A DNA stretch of 64,000 nt, taken from Sarocladium kiliense (Eukaryota > Ascomycota > Sordariomycetes > Hypocreales > Sarocladiaceae). Location: assembly GCA_030734395.1 (NCBI GenBank), contig JAUZTG010000036.1:496001-560000 (forward strand), read 5' to 3'. The translations under genes were made by a program, and so were the position numbers. Within the stretch, counting starts at the first letter, position 1, and every line of letters begins with the position of its first letter. The notes under the pieces were generated by a model. The model saw only the letters and a program-made list of their open reading frames with translations, was not told where the DNA came from and made no database searches. Shown piece after piece: positions 34,663-45,801 of the stretch.

Positions 34663-36951
34663 ATGACGAGGCGGGAGCACAACGTCGAAGATGTGCACGA
34701 CGGGACCGGTCGGTGGCTCCTTCAAACGGAGGAATACTTGAGGTGGTCACCGCGTCCTGCAGAGGGTACAGAGGTAAAGAACTCTGAAGATGAAGCACCG
34801 TGGAAACATCGGTTGCTCTGGATCATCGGTAACGCAGGGGCTGGCAAGTCGTCGCTGATGAAGATGGCGGTGGACGATGCCAAAGACAACTACGAGGCAG
34901 CGCTCGTTCTTCCGCACTTCTTCAACGCCCGTGGGTCGAAGCTCGAGAAATCGACCGAAGGAATGTACCGGACGCTAATCTGCTGGCTTCTCGAGGAACT
35001 ACCGCGCCATGCCATTGATGAACTCAAATCGACCCTGGGTCCAGTTATGCCTACTGACTGGGGGATACCACAGCTTGCGAGGCTGCTCAAGGCAGCGGTG
35101 AAGAAGCTAAGCGACAGGCCGATCATGTTCTTCATCGATGCTTTAGACGAATGTAAGAAGGACGAGGTTCACGGCATGCTGAGGGTATTCCGAGACTTGG
35201 TCAAGGCAGGGCTTCGATCTGGACGTCAGCAAGTCTACGTATGTTTTGCTAGTAGGCCCTACCCGCACTTCGGCTTTCATGATGCTGCATTCCTGGATCT
35301 CAGCACTCAAGAGGAGCACAACAGGGATATCGCTATATATATACAGGATGAGTTGCATCTCGGCAACCATGCTTATGCACAACGACTCCGGGGACGAGTA
35401 CAAGAAAAAGCACAGGGCATCTTCATGTGGGTTATGCTTGTCGTTGGGATGCTAAATGACGACTATATCCGTGGCAATATCAGCGAGCTTGAGCGCAGGC
35501 TCGAGGACATTCCGTCTGGATTACACGAGCTCTACCGCTTCACGCTGGATCGATATCCCGGAGACATCGATCTGCTCCTGTTGTGCTTCCAGTGGCTGCT
35601 CTTCGCGCACGAAAAGTTGGATGGCTACACGTTGTGGTGGGGGGTTCAATTAGGTCTCGGACGCAAGGACGAGGATATCTGCCGAGCCTATAAGACCATG
35701 AGCCTTGAGGACATGGAGCGATGGATCCTCAACGTCTGCAAAGGCCTCGTTGAGTTCCGGTACGGTGCGTTCCAGTTTGTGCACGAGTCTGTGAGGGACT
35801 TCATCTTCAAGGACGGCCAGCTGCAGGGGCTATACCATGCGCAACATCGCGAGGATTTCGAGGGTCAGAGCCAAGAGCAGCTGAGGGACTGGTGTGTTCG
35901 TGAATACATGGCCCGTCGTCCAAAATTCCTTCAGCTCATCGTCCGGAAAGGGCCGCGAGATATCAGATCGACAGATTTGCCGTGGCTGGGCTGGCGTAAC
36001 ATAGAAAGCGAACAGAGGGTTCGGTTTCCCGCCGCGAGCTACGCCGTGGAGGGGATGTTCAGGCATGCAGAGGAAGCTCAAAGGAGCGGCCGGGACCAAA
36101 CGTCCTTCCTGCAATACTTGACCCAGCAACTTGACTCTCTCTTCTGCGACAGCACGCTGCGGTACGCCTCGGGGGGTGCGAGGGTTCCGGTTGTTCGCAG
36201 CTTGATAGTGGTGCTCGTCGCAGGCGGGTGTCCTGCGTTGATTCGTGGAACCCAAGTCCAGCCGGCTCGGCAAGCCCGACAGGCAGGCCAGTTGTTCGGC
36301 CTCGTTGACGAATTCTCAACTCTGTCTCCAATTACCGTAGCAAGCTTTGTAGCTGGAGCACTAGCCGGACTTAAGGAGCTGGTTGCCATATACTTACTGC
36401 TGGACAAGGAAGCGCGAACCGATCAGCTTCAGATGATTCTGCAGCAGATCGCAGACACTTGGACGGCCTGGAGGGATGTTGATCCCATGAGATTTTATTA
36501 TCTATACGGTCATCCCTTACTGTACACAGGCTGGGTTTCTCCGGGGCTCTCAGCCTTCTTCCTCCTCGTCACAACCCTTCCCTCCGCGCTCCGGCCTCAC
36601 CTCGATGCTGTGGAGCATATCCTCACCAACACACCTTCTGGTACTCTCCGGTTCCTGATGATACTCCAGTTAGTTGTCGGCTATAGGCTTCCCTGTGATA
36701 TAGTTGATTACCGACGTCTAATCCTTCTAAAGGGACTCATGCGCGGGACTAACATCTCTACTTCCACCGCTTCATCCGAGAACGTGGAAGAGCTTGAGGC
36801 AATAAGGCAACTGTGTGCACTAATTTCCACGTCTCTGCGCTGCTCATTACAGCCTCATGAGATTCATCTACCTGAATCTTCAGACGATGAAGATCAGCAC
36901 AGTGATACATGTAGCGGTTCATCTGATCGGAGCGAGCCTGATTCTACTTGA
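34663..36951 (+). CDS. NACHT-domain STAND NTPase (fungal NLR-like), start uncertain
   Basis: From the first in-frame ATG this frame gives 762 aa; the frame is open a little further upstream, so a missed exon is possible. Near the N-terminus comes FPEMTRREHNVEDVHDGT, the short block that precedes NACHT in fungal NLRs, then Walker A GNAGAGKSS (about residue 65) and Walker B FFIDALDEC (about residue 155). The region after NACHT is helical, with blocks such as FVHESVRDFI that are typical of this class. I see no WD40, ankyrin or TPR repeats; the protein ends in an acidic Ser/Asp tail. N-terminal effector domains common in the class are also absent. Such proteins are thought to sense non-self and trigger heterokaryon incompatibility or immunity-like cell death. 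It lies 1.9 kb upstream of the GH7 gene on the same strand. Confidence 0.8.
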   Translation: MTRREHNVEDVHDGTGRWLLQTEEYLRWSPRPAEGTEVKNSEDEAPWKHRLLWIIGNAGAGKSSLMKMAVDDAKDNYEAALVLPHFFNARGSKLEKSTEGMYRTLICWLLEELPRHAIDELKSTLGPVMPTDWGIPQLARLLKAAVKKLSDRPIMFFIDALDECKKDEVHGMLRVFRDLVKAGLRSGRQQVYVCFASRPYPHFGFHDAAFLDLSTQEEHNRDIAIYIQDELHLGNHAYAQRLRGRVQEKAQGIFMWVMLVVGMLNDDYIRGNISELERRLEDIPSGLHELYRFTLDRYPGDIDLLLLCFQWLLFAHEKLDGYTLWWGVQLGLGRKDEDICRAYKTMSLEDMERWILNVCKGLVEFRYGAFQFVHESVRDFIFKDGQLQGLYHAQHREDFEGQSQEQLRDWCVREYMARRPKFLQLIVRKGPRDIRSTDLPWLGWRNIESEQRVRFPAASYAVEGMFRHAEEAQRSGRDQTSFLQYLTQQLDSLFCDSTLRYASGGARVPVVRSLIVVLVAGGCPALIRGTQVQPARQARQAGQLFGLVDEFSTLSPITVASFVAGALAGLKELVAIYLLLDKEARTDQLQMILQQIADTWTAWRDVDPMRFYYLYGHPLLYTGWVSPGLSAFFLLVTTLPSALRPHLDAVEHILTNTPSGTLRFLMILQLVVGYRLPCDIVDYRRLILLKGLMRGTNISTSTASSENVEELEAIRQLCALISTSLRCSLQPHEIHLPESSDDEDQHSDTCSGSSDRSEPDST

Positions 36952-38817
36952 GCAATCTACCAGGCTATTCCATATCATCTTATCATACTGCTCTAATGCC
37001 ATCCTCTATATCTTTCCCTCTACTCGACCAATCAAGCCACTCAGCTTCTTAAAGATAAGCATGATTAATATGCAAGTCGGACCATGAGGCGAGAGTGAGT
37101 CGCCTTAGGCCCAGCTTTTCCAGCCAGAGCTTGAATGAGCTGCAATTTAAAATAGCGTGTTCAGAGTTAGCATAAGTTCGTTCATTGAGTTATTCAGGGC
37201 ATTCGGGGCTTATTGCAATCCCCAATGCTAAGCTAGACAATGAATAGATTCCAGAATCCGGGAAGTAACGTCGAGGCAAGTCCGGCGGAGTCATTTACAG
37301 TACTACACTAATAGAATGTCAACACGCTACTTCATCACAGCAGCAGGGTTATCGAGATCGTGGATAGGTAAAGTAACCCAGATGCAACATGCCGAATCCG
37401 GAACCTTGGCAACGGAGGCCAAAGTACCGCCTGTCCGCTACTATCTCAAGATGACGATAACCCTATATTACATATCCCCTGAATAAAATCATCGAGAGCT
37501 CGCTTGGGCACATTTTGTAGATCTTGGCTGAAACAAGCGGTTCTTAATAAACCTGCACATGTGCTATGGGACCTGACTATCGCCACAAATGCCGTCCTAG
37601 GCCTGGTAGATGTGACCCCCCTCATCATCGACTGAAGGCCACTGGGAAGTCTGAATCTAGTATGAGTATATTGCTCTATGTAGTCGCTAATCTAGTAGCC
37701 GCGGTGAGCAATGCGGCTCTGCGCGGCTACTGCTGATCTCGTTGGAACGTCAGTCAACTCTAGCGTGACGACTAGCTATACTCTCGTATAGAGCCATTCA
37801 GTCACAGAATGCAAAAGTGACGCTCATCAACTGCCAATTGAGAAGGTTTCGGGAGTGAGTGTCCTATTCAGGCACCACGCTGGCATTCCGTCTTGGAACT
37901 GTGCGGGGGGGAAGTCTTGGGCACTTGGCGATGTCTTGGTCTTGTGGAAAAGTGACAAGCATGTATTCCTGGCAAAATCTTGACAGCAAGGCGCGGATTC
38001 AGAGAGAAGTTTTTGGATCAAAGCTCAAGAACTGAATTCTGACTCGGTCCAGAGAGCGTAGTGGCTAAAGATATAGCGTGTTCCTCAGCCATTCATTCCC
38101 TTATAGAACATCGTGGGCTATCACAGCAACCACTGGTTCGAAGGCATTGCGACGGTCCGAGCAGGATGGTACTTGTGACTAGAACGGACCACGATGCGCC
38201 GGACCCAGACGGCATTTATTTCTCCGCTCTGACGTTCAGATGGAGTGAGAGCGGTACGTTGATTTGTATACCCGATGAGACTGTGAACCAAGGTACAGTA
38301 GAGTACAGTGGTGCGCTCGGCATCTTCTTTTCTCTTTAGATCATCAAGCCGTTTGTTGTAAATAGCTTGGCTACCTTAAGATCAGCAGGAGAGTGTCCGG
38401 ATCAACGGCCCCTAGGCCTCTGACATGAGCTGGCGGCAATATCCTCGCTCATCTCGAGGCAAGCATCTCCAGATCGCCTCAGTCTCTTTCGGACCGTGAT
38501 CCGCGCTCCCTTGCTACTGTTCCTGGATTTCCCCATATTCGGAAGAGAACTCAAGCACAAGCACTACCTAAAGAGGGGAAGCCAAGTGATCCATGACATG
38601 ATGCTTAATTGAGTCTAAGCGGCACTTCAGGAGGAGGATGGTCCGGACTACGCATAGTAATGATCAGTAGCCAACTGCTCTCTGCAACTCCCTATAAAGC
38701 TTCAGATCCCCAGATGTCTTCATAGTTGTGACTTTGACTCTGTTCGATAACCTCGTCCATCTTCTTATTCTCCTTCATCACAACAGACTCGAGAGACAGA
38801 CATCACAACACTTCACC
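36952..38817. promoter_or_regulatory. Long promoter region of the GH7 cellulase gene
   Basis: This 1.9 kb is AT-richer than its flanks and has no supported gene. An XlnR/Xyr1-type site, GGCTAAA, lies at 38063-38069, about 750 bp before the GH7 start. A TATA box, TATAAAG, lies at 38693-38699, about 120 bp before the start, followed by a CT-rich leader. I saw no transposase or terminal repeats. Confidence 0.45.
38693..38699 (+). promoter_or_regulatory. TATA box of the GH7 gene
   Basis: TATAAAG lies about 120 bp upstream of the GH7 ATG, a usual position for strongly induced fungal secreted-enzyme genes. A matching TATATAAAG lies upstream of the GH6 gene. Confidence 0.6.
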
Positions 38818-40346
38818 ATGAAGCTGCAACACTCGGTCCTCCTGGCCGTCCTAGCCGCTCTCCGTGCCCACGCCCAGAAAGCCTGCACCGTCAGCCCCGA
38901 GATCGCTCCCTCTCTTAGCTGGAGCCGATGCAGTGAAGGCGGCAGCTGTACATCCGTCAACGGTGGGCTCGTCATTGACGCCAACTGGCGCTGGACTCAC
39001 ACCGTCGACGGCTACGACAACTGCTACACCGGCAACTCCTGGGATGCCACCCTCTGCCCTGACGGCGAGACCTGCGCCCAGAACTGCTGCGTCGACGGTG
39101 CCGACTATGCAAACACCTACGGCGTGACCACGACCAGCGACTCGGTCAGCATCCGCCTCGTCACGCAGCACGGCGAGGGCACCAACGTCGGCGCTCGAGT
39201 CTACCTGACGCAGCCTGGCAATAACGCCTACGAGATGTTCAACCTCCTGGGCAACGAGTTCACCGTCGACGTCGACTCTTCGCAGGTGTCTTGCGGCCTG
39301 AACGGGGCGCTGTACTTCATCTCCATGGACGAGGATGGTGGCATGTCCAGGTTCCCTACCAACGAGGCTGGCGCCAAGTACGGAACTGGGTACTGTGATG
39401 CCCAGTGTGCGCGTGATCTCAAGTGGATTGACGGTACTGTAAGTTGAAGTCGCAGGCTCTAATACTCCTGGTTCGTATGGAAACCCTAACACATCCCAGG
39501 GAAACGTCGAAGGCTGGGAGGGCGTTGGCAGCGAGGCTCCCAACGTTGGTATTGGTGACATGGGCGCCTGCTGTGCCGAGATGGACATCTGGGGTACGTT
39601 ATACTTTGCTCACACTCCACCTGAACATCATATATCTTCTCACGGATCCCATACTGACCTGTCTCCTCTCCCTCACAGAGGCCAACAAGGCTGCCACCGC
39701 CTACACTCCCCACCCCTGCGTCGACAACGCCTACCATTCCTGCTCCGGCGATGGCTGCGGAGGAACCTTCTCTGACGACCGTTACGGCGGCACCTGCGAT
39801 GCTGACGGCTGCGACTTCAACGCCTACCGCCAGGGCAACCAGCAGTTCTACGGTGAGGGCTCCGGCTTCACCATCGACAGCACCCAGCCCATCACCGTCG
39901 TCACCCAGTTCCACACCGGCGACGACGGTCTCCTCTCTGAGATTCGCCGTGTCTACGTCCAGAACGGTGAGGTCATCGCCAACTCTGAGTCTGTTGTGCC
40001 TGGTAACCCTGGTTCCTCGCTCACTTCCGAGTTCTGCACTGCTCAGAAGGCCGCCTTTGGAGAGGAGCACAACCAGTTCGACGATATTGGTGGCATGGCT
40101 CACATGGGTCAGGCTCTGGACGCCGGCATGGTCCTCGCCTTCTCCCTGTGGACTGATGCCTACGCCAACATGCTCTGGCTCGACTCTACGTACCCCATCG
40201 GCGAGACTGGCTGGGGTGCTGAGCGTGGTCCTTGCCCTTCAGAGAACCGCACGCCCCCTGAGCTGGAGGCTTCTGTGCCCGATGCCACTGTCACCTTCTC
40301 CAACATCCGCTTCGGACCTATCGGCTCTACCTACAACAGCTCTTAA
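38818..40346 (+). CDS. GH7 cellobiohydrolase (Cel7A/CBH1 type), no cellulose-binding module
   Basis: Three exons (38818-39438, 39500-39593, 39679-40346) encode 460 aa. A signal peptide ends after AHA (residue 19), so the mature protein would start QKACT, as in other CBH1s. The enzyme hydrolyses cellulose from reducing chain ends, releasing cellobiose. The catalytic motif EMDIWE (Glu nucleophile, Asp, Glu acid/base) is present, and the second intron splits the codon of its last Glu. Many Cys residues, GDGCGGTFSDDRYGG and DSTYPIGET are typical of the family, and the loop content fits a cellobiohydrolase rather than an endoglucanase. The protein stops at FGPIGSTYNSS, with no linker or CBM1. It is secreted, and convergent with the NB-ARC/TPR gene, whose stop lies 129 bp away. 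Confidence 0.95.
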
Positions 40347-40474
40347 GCAAGTGAGCATCGAATATAGCTATATGAGACAAGTCGTGCTGAATTCGACCGA
40401 CCGTATACAGTTCTGCGGATATGAAGGTCGAGAGGTGTATCCTGATGTGTATCCACTGCCTCTATCTGAATAGA

Positions 40475-43427
40475 CTAGATTATATCAGCATTTGACTCTG
40501 GCTTCTGACCTTGCAAATACTCAAGATCCCTCATGGCGTTTTGAGTGTCGTGATGTTCAGCTCCAAGAACTCTCTGCCTGATTTGCACAGCCTCATTCAT
40601 AAGTGTTATCGCCTCGTCCAGTCGTCCCAGGTTATACACTGCAACCGCAAGCAGCTGCTTGGCAGGGTTCGCATAGTAGTCGACCTCATTCTGGGCTCCT
40701 CGACTTTGGACAACCTGCTTCAGTATCTTCTCAGCATCCATCCATCGATTCTGATCAATGTAGATGCGAGCCAGCAATGACATACTCAATAGCGTATCAC
40801 GGTGCGTGTGTCCAAGCCTCTCCCTCCGATCTTTGATCACTTGTAAGTTAAGACTCTCGCTATCTGGCCACCGAAGTTGCTTGCGGTATGTCTCAGCTAA
40901 GATAAGCATGGTGTTCAGTGTATCGGGGTGGTCAGGCCCAAGTACTGCCTCCTGCATCTCCAGGACCTGTCCGCCCAACTTCTCAGCCTCTGGCAATCGA
41001 TCTTGTCGATTGTACAAGTCGGCGAGGTTCGCCATGTAAACTAACGTTAAGGGATGCTCCGGTCCAAGCTCCGCCTTGGACATCTCAAGCGCTATCACTT
41101 GCAACCTTTCAGCATCTGTTGACCTGCCTTGATACTGGTACGTCGAAGCCAGGTTATTCACACAGGATAAGACAAGGTATAAGTCATCGCCGAGAGGTCG
41201 ACCAGGCTCGAACTTGGTCTGCACGACTTCCCATATCGGTAGCAGGACTTCCTCGGCTTCCTTCCACAGTCCCTGACTCTGGTATGCTGTAGCAAGGTTG
41301 TTGAGGACAACCAGTGTGTCGGGGTGACGTGGCCCAAGCTTCAATTTGCGATGCTCTGCAACCCGTTGGTTCAACTCCACGGATTCCGCCCATCGACCAT
41401 CGACTCGATATACTCCAGCTAGGATGCCCATGGCGGTTAACGTACCTCGGTCATCAGGCCCTAGAATGCTACTCCAAACACGAACAGCATCTTCAGCAAG
41501 CCGCGATGCTTTCGAAACGTCTCCGATCGCGAGCAGATAGCCGCATGCTTCAATGTTGAGAGCTGCCCACCACAACGCTCCCATGAGGTTACTGGGCTCG
41601 CTGCCAGCCAGGAGCTTTCCCACATGGGATAGCAAGATCTGACAAGCATGCCATTGCTTGGGATTATTGCGACCGTCCTTGGCAAGGAAACTCTCGGTTA
41701 CCTGCTCCAGAAACAGGGTTTCCCAGAGCGAGACGTCGCTGCGCGTTGAAAGCCACCTCTGTGTACAAAACTGGACGAGAGGATGCATCTCACAATGCCC
41801 TACGAGAGCAGACATGTCGACCAGAGAAAAGGCCCTAAGGACGTCCAGATCGTCCTCGAAACTCTCGCACTCATCATCAGATGGATCGTCTTCGCTAAGC
41901 TTCACGCTCGCATATCCTGCCAACGTGTTCTCGGGAATATCGTTCGGCTGGAAGAAGCTCATGAGGGCAAGGAGCTTAGCTGCCGTGATTCTCTCGCGGC
42001 ATATTTGTTCAAATGTCACCTGCCATGTGACAACCACAGAGTTCGACACGCCCTCGTACCTCTGTAAGTCACCGCCATCGAAGTTGAGAAGGCTGTTCTT
42101 GTCCTCTGCGCCTTGGCTGAACCGCCTCAGATACGATTCAATGGACTCACGCGGCGCACGATGATTGATGTAGGCAGCTGCCTGAGCAATAGCGAGTGGT
42201 ACCGAGTCCAAAGCTTGCACCAAAGCAGCAGCGGGAGCTTCAACCCAGCCTACGTCCAACTTTGTGCGAAACAGCTGCATTGCCTGAGAGTTATCCATCT
42301 TCGGGAGCCTCATTATGTCTCTGTGGGTGCCAACGAGCTTCTCTACCGCTGTCAAGCTCCGGGATGTGACCAGAATTTTTCCATGGCCTGCTTTTGGCAG
42401 ATACGCGGCTAATGGGACTGGTTCGTCCTTAGCAAAGAAGGTTTCCACATCATCAGCATTATCAAGAATGAGCAGCCACGGCCCATGATCCGCGCTATGA
42501 AGCCAGTCACGAACAAGAGCAAGAACGTCGACCTTGGGCTCGTGACGGCCGGGTAGATCCAGGGTGTCGGCGATGGACCGGTAAGATGCTATGAAGGTGT
42601 TCTTTGTGCCTCCATGGACCCAAAACACACTGTGATCTGGATACTCATCTCGAACCTTGTATGCGAACTCAATCGCTAATTGCGATTTTCTAGCATGTGA
42701 TCAGTACTGTGACGATGCTTGGACACAAGATAGCCAAGGCTCACCCAAAGCCACCCAGACCAATAAGGGCTATTCGACTGGTTGAGCTCGCAAACTGGTC
42801 TTGCAACCACGTCTGAATAGAAGGTCTGGTGACAAAGTTGGCATCTTGAGCGAAAGGAATCCTGATGGAGGGCTTGCGAGGAGGCGATGCATGCATGTCC
42901 TGTTTGATCGAGAGGCCCTCGATTCCTTTGCTGATGCCCAGAAGAAGAGTCCTGAGATAGTCAGTATGCGAAATGCAATGTACTAGAAGAGAGGAGATAT
43001 TTCCATACGTCTGATCAATTTGCAAGCTGCTTGTGATGTTGCTTTGGAAGCGCTCAAGTCTCTTGATGATGGCATCAACTTCGCTACGGCTGAAGGGCCA
43101 TTTGAGGGCACGCAAACCAAAGCGACTCATCGATTTTCGAGTCGACGTGAGCTGCAGCTTAGTTTGCAATTGTTCGAGTTCCTTCTTGAAGTCCTCGAAA
43201 TGACTGGCAAGCTCGGATGACGTGAGGAGGCTGTCACGATCGGTTCCCTGGATGAGACGTCCAGCATTGCGCAGAATTGCTTCCATACCCGAGACGTGTA
43301 TGAGTAGCAGATCGATGTCACGGCGCGCACTTGCGACCTCAGTAGAATACTTCAGACACAGCATAGCGACTTTGGCTGATAGATCGGCGACAGCGATGCA
43401 GCTGGCCGCGACGCCGAGGCCCTCCAT
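40475..43427 (-). CDS. NB-ARC/TPR NLR-type STAND protein
   Basis: Exons are 43427-43009, 42951-42745 and 42689-40475 (946 aa). The 57-nt intron 42952-43008 is a proposal: retained, it stays in frame and gives 965 aa. The N-terminus, MEGLGVAASCIAVADLS, is the common fungal STAND N-terminal helical domain (about residues 1-200). Walker A GLGGFGKSQLA is rebuilt across the intron 42690-42744, and Walker B is LLILDNADD. An NB-ARC region with VTSR and PLAIAQAAAYI follows. The C-terminal half is about seven kinesin-light-chain-like TPRs of 42 residues, with repeated LGPxHPDTL and LAxxYxxQGR. The class is linked to non-self recognition and programmed cell death in fungi. The gene sits between the two cellulase genes. 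Confidence 0.87.
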
Positions 43428-44471
43428 GGCAAAGGGCAGGGCTTCTCGAGGTGACCTGTGGTTATTGAATGACCAATATGGAGCGCTGGTGGGAATGAAA
43501 TCAGGCTGCGAAGGACATGCCTGCGACACGTGATTGAGGAGATGCTGGCATGGTTGGTTTGGTTGGTTGGTTGGGTAGGGTTGCTTGCACAGCCGCGCTG
43601 AAAGTGCAGGCTGCAGGTAGAGCAGCAATTGTGAGATATTTATGATGGGACTTGGTGTAATAGCAACCTGAAAATAGCGATCTTATAATAGTGACTCTAC
43701 AATAATAAGAGCAGAATAGTGTGAGTAGAATAGTGAAAGAAAGATAGTAGTATCAGAATAGTAGTAGTAGAATAGTGTTCGTAAGATAGGAGCAGTAGTA
43801 GTAGGAGTCGAATGGGTAGAATAATTATAGAAGAATAGTATTAGTAGAATAGTAATTGCAAAATAGCGACCGCAAGATAGTAATAGTAGTCGGAGGGTAG
43901 TGGTAGAATAGAAGTAGTAAAGTAGCACCAGTTAGCTAGTGGTAACCGATCAGCAGCAGTAGAGTAGGAAGTCCAGACTAGCAACTAGGATCTCACTCTA
44001 TCTTGATCGGAAACAAGATCGATACACTGACCTGTGTGGTGCATGGTGAGGGTTGAGCAAGCTGCCGGTGTAAGTCAACCTTGGTGACAGGCCTGTAGTT
44101 TGTGTTGCATCAACACAATCTGCAGCGACCTGGTTGCATGTTTCACCTAATCTTAAGATCTATTACCAGGCTTGTTATGAGCTTCTGGAGTGTCGCTCCA
44201 AGGTTGTCTCATGTGCTGGTGTGACCGTCCAACAGAGCTCACGGCTCGCACTCAACGACAATGAAGGATCTTTGAGAGGTGTATACAAAAGATTCTGACT
44301 GGTCTATGTACAATTTTGACCAAAGAAGGAGCTTTGACTGCTCTATGACACTTTGGGGCATCCCCAGGCTATGTACTTTCTCGTGGTTGTTCAACTCCCT
44401 CCGCGGTCCCCCAATGCCACCACTTCATCAAGAGGACTCTCCCCTTCAACTCTGCTTCTTCTTCAGACGCT
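43428..44471. other. Region upstream of the NB-ARC/TPR gene and 3' of GH6
   Basis: This 1.0 kb contains the AATAG-rich tract described separately, a Pro/Gln-rich-looking but non-coding leader with repeated GGTTGGTT near 43555-43575, and the probable 3' UTR of GH6. No gene is seen. Confidence 0.4.
43666..43930. repeat. AATAG/AGTAG low-complexity repeat tract
   Basis: About a dozen imperfect copies of AGAATAGTA-like units fill this stretch, with interspersed AGTAGTAG triplets and degenerate copies such as AAATAGCGAC. The tract begins about 240 bp upstream of the NB-ARC/TPR start. It reads as a decayed minisatellite rather than a coding repeat, because the units vary in length and stops occur in all frames on the plus strand. 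Confidence 0.7.
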
Positions 44472-45801
44472 CTAAATAGCAGGGTTAGCGTTTTCGATCA
44501 GCATCTCGAAGTAAGCTTGATTCCACTGTCCAGCTTCAGGAGAAGGCTGGAACGCATCCGCCTTTCCGCAGAAGGCATCGTAGCGGACGGCGCTAGTGTC
44601 GCTGGTACCATCAGACTCGCCACCAGGCTTGACCCACACAAAGGCATCAAGCAGAGGAGAAGAAGAATCAGGAGCAGCCTCAGGACGAGGACCGAAACCG
44701 GCATCAACAACGTTGCACCAGTCACCCCACTCGAGACGGCCACCGGGGTTGCCAGAGCGGCCAGTATCGACAATGGCGTTGTTGGGCATGCCAGCAGAGG
44801 CAAGCGCAGCACCGAAGAGCTCAACGTACAGCTTCTCGTTCTGGGCAGCGTTGTACTGGCCATCCGGGTCGTCGGCGAACTCACCGGGGACCATATCCCA
44901 CTGGTTCCAGCCGGCGATGTTGGTGGCGAACCCACGAAGCTGCGACGGGCTGCCGGCGTTCTTATAGGCCGTTGCGAGCTCCTCAGCACCGGGCTTGAGG
45001 TTGTCGTTCCAGCCGAGCCAGCCACCGTGGCCAGCGTCGAGGTACATGACGACGTTAGGGAGGTTGAGCTGCTCGATGGCGTAGGCGGTGCCCTCGTGGT
45101 AGCCGTCGGCGGAGTCCTGGCAGGACTGCAGGTCGATGTTGGTGACGAGGTTAGGAAGGGAATCAGGCTCAATGACGAGAGCGAAAGCCTGGTTGGGGTA
45201 GGACTTGAGGATCTCGACGATGACTGTGGTTGCGTGTAAGTGGTGATAGTCCAGGGGTGGGTAGGGGTTAGGGTCAAGGGTTGGAGGATCACGAACCATC
45301 AATGTACTCGGTCTTGTAGCGCTCGACCTCGCCGACGGCCAGCTCGCCGTTGGAGGCGAGAGCAGCGCAGTCACGGCCAGGAAGGTTGTAGATGACAACT
45401 CCGAGGATCTCGTCACAGGGGACACCCTCGAGAGCCGGCTCAAGGCGGTCAATGTTCTGGATGTTGTCACTGGAGGACTGTCAGTGACTGGAAACATCTT
45501 TACACCTTTCATTTGACTGTGAAACATTGTAAAAGACTTACAGCCAGAGGAAGGTACCGATGTCGGCAACACGGAGAGCAGCCTCGGCGGCCTCACCGCT
45601 CATCTGAGCAGCGGCCTCCTCAACCTCGCCGCGGTAGAAGCTGTTGGCGTGCAGCTTGTAGTTGGTCCACACGTTGGTTGAGGCATCGAGAGTGACGGCA
45701 GAGTCGCAAGCACCAGGGGACTGGCGAGGCTTGACAACGGGGCTGGGGGCACCGATGGCACCAGCCGCGAAAGCGACGAGGGTGGCAGACGAGATTCTCA
45801 T
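44472..45801 (-). CDS. GH6 cellobiohydrolase (Cel6A/CBH2 type), no cellulose-binding module
   Basis: Three exons (45801-45542, 45469-45297, 45223-44472) encode 394 aa. A signal peptide (residues 1-18, MRISSATLVAF... ending GAIGA) precedes a short Pro/Lys/Arg segment. The enzyme works processively from the non-reducing ends of cellulose, complementing GH7. The two key aspartates are seen in NLPGRDCAALASNGE and LVIEPDSLPNLVTN, and VMYLDAGHGGWLGW and WVKPGGESDGTSD complete the active-site tunnel. There is no CBM1 or linker at the N-terminus. Both introns are 72-73 nt. A TATA box (TATATAAAG) lies 110 bp upstream. Its closeness to GH7 suggests shared induction. Confidence 0.95.

Noticed and set aside
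36952..38817. Possible transposon relic in the AT-richer GH7 upstream region
   Set aside because: No transposase or reverse-transcriptase motifs, no terminal repeats, no clear target-site duplication.
39486..40103. 205-codon frame opposite GH7, and the 240-codon frames overlapping GH7 and GH6 (39751-40473, 44517-45239)
   Set aside because: Shadows of strongly codon-biased secreted-enzyme genes; both cellulases have complete active-site motifs in the chosen frames.
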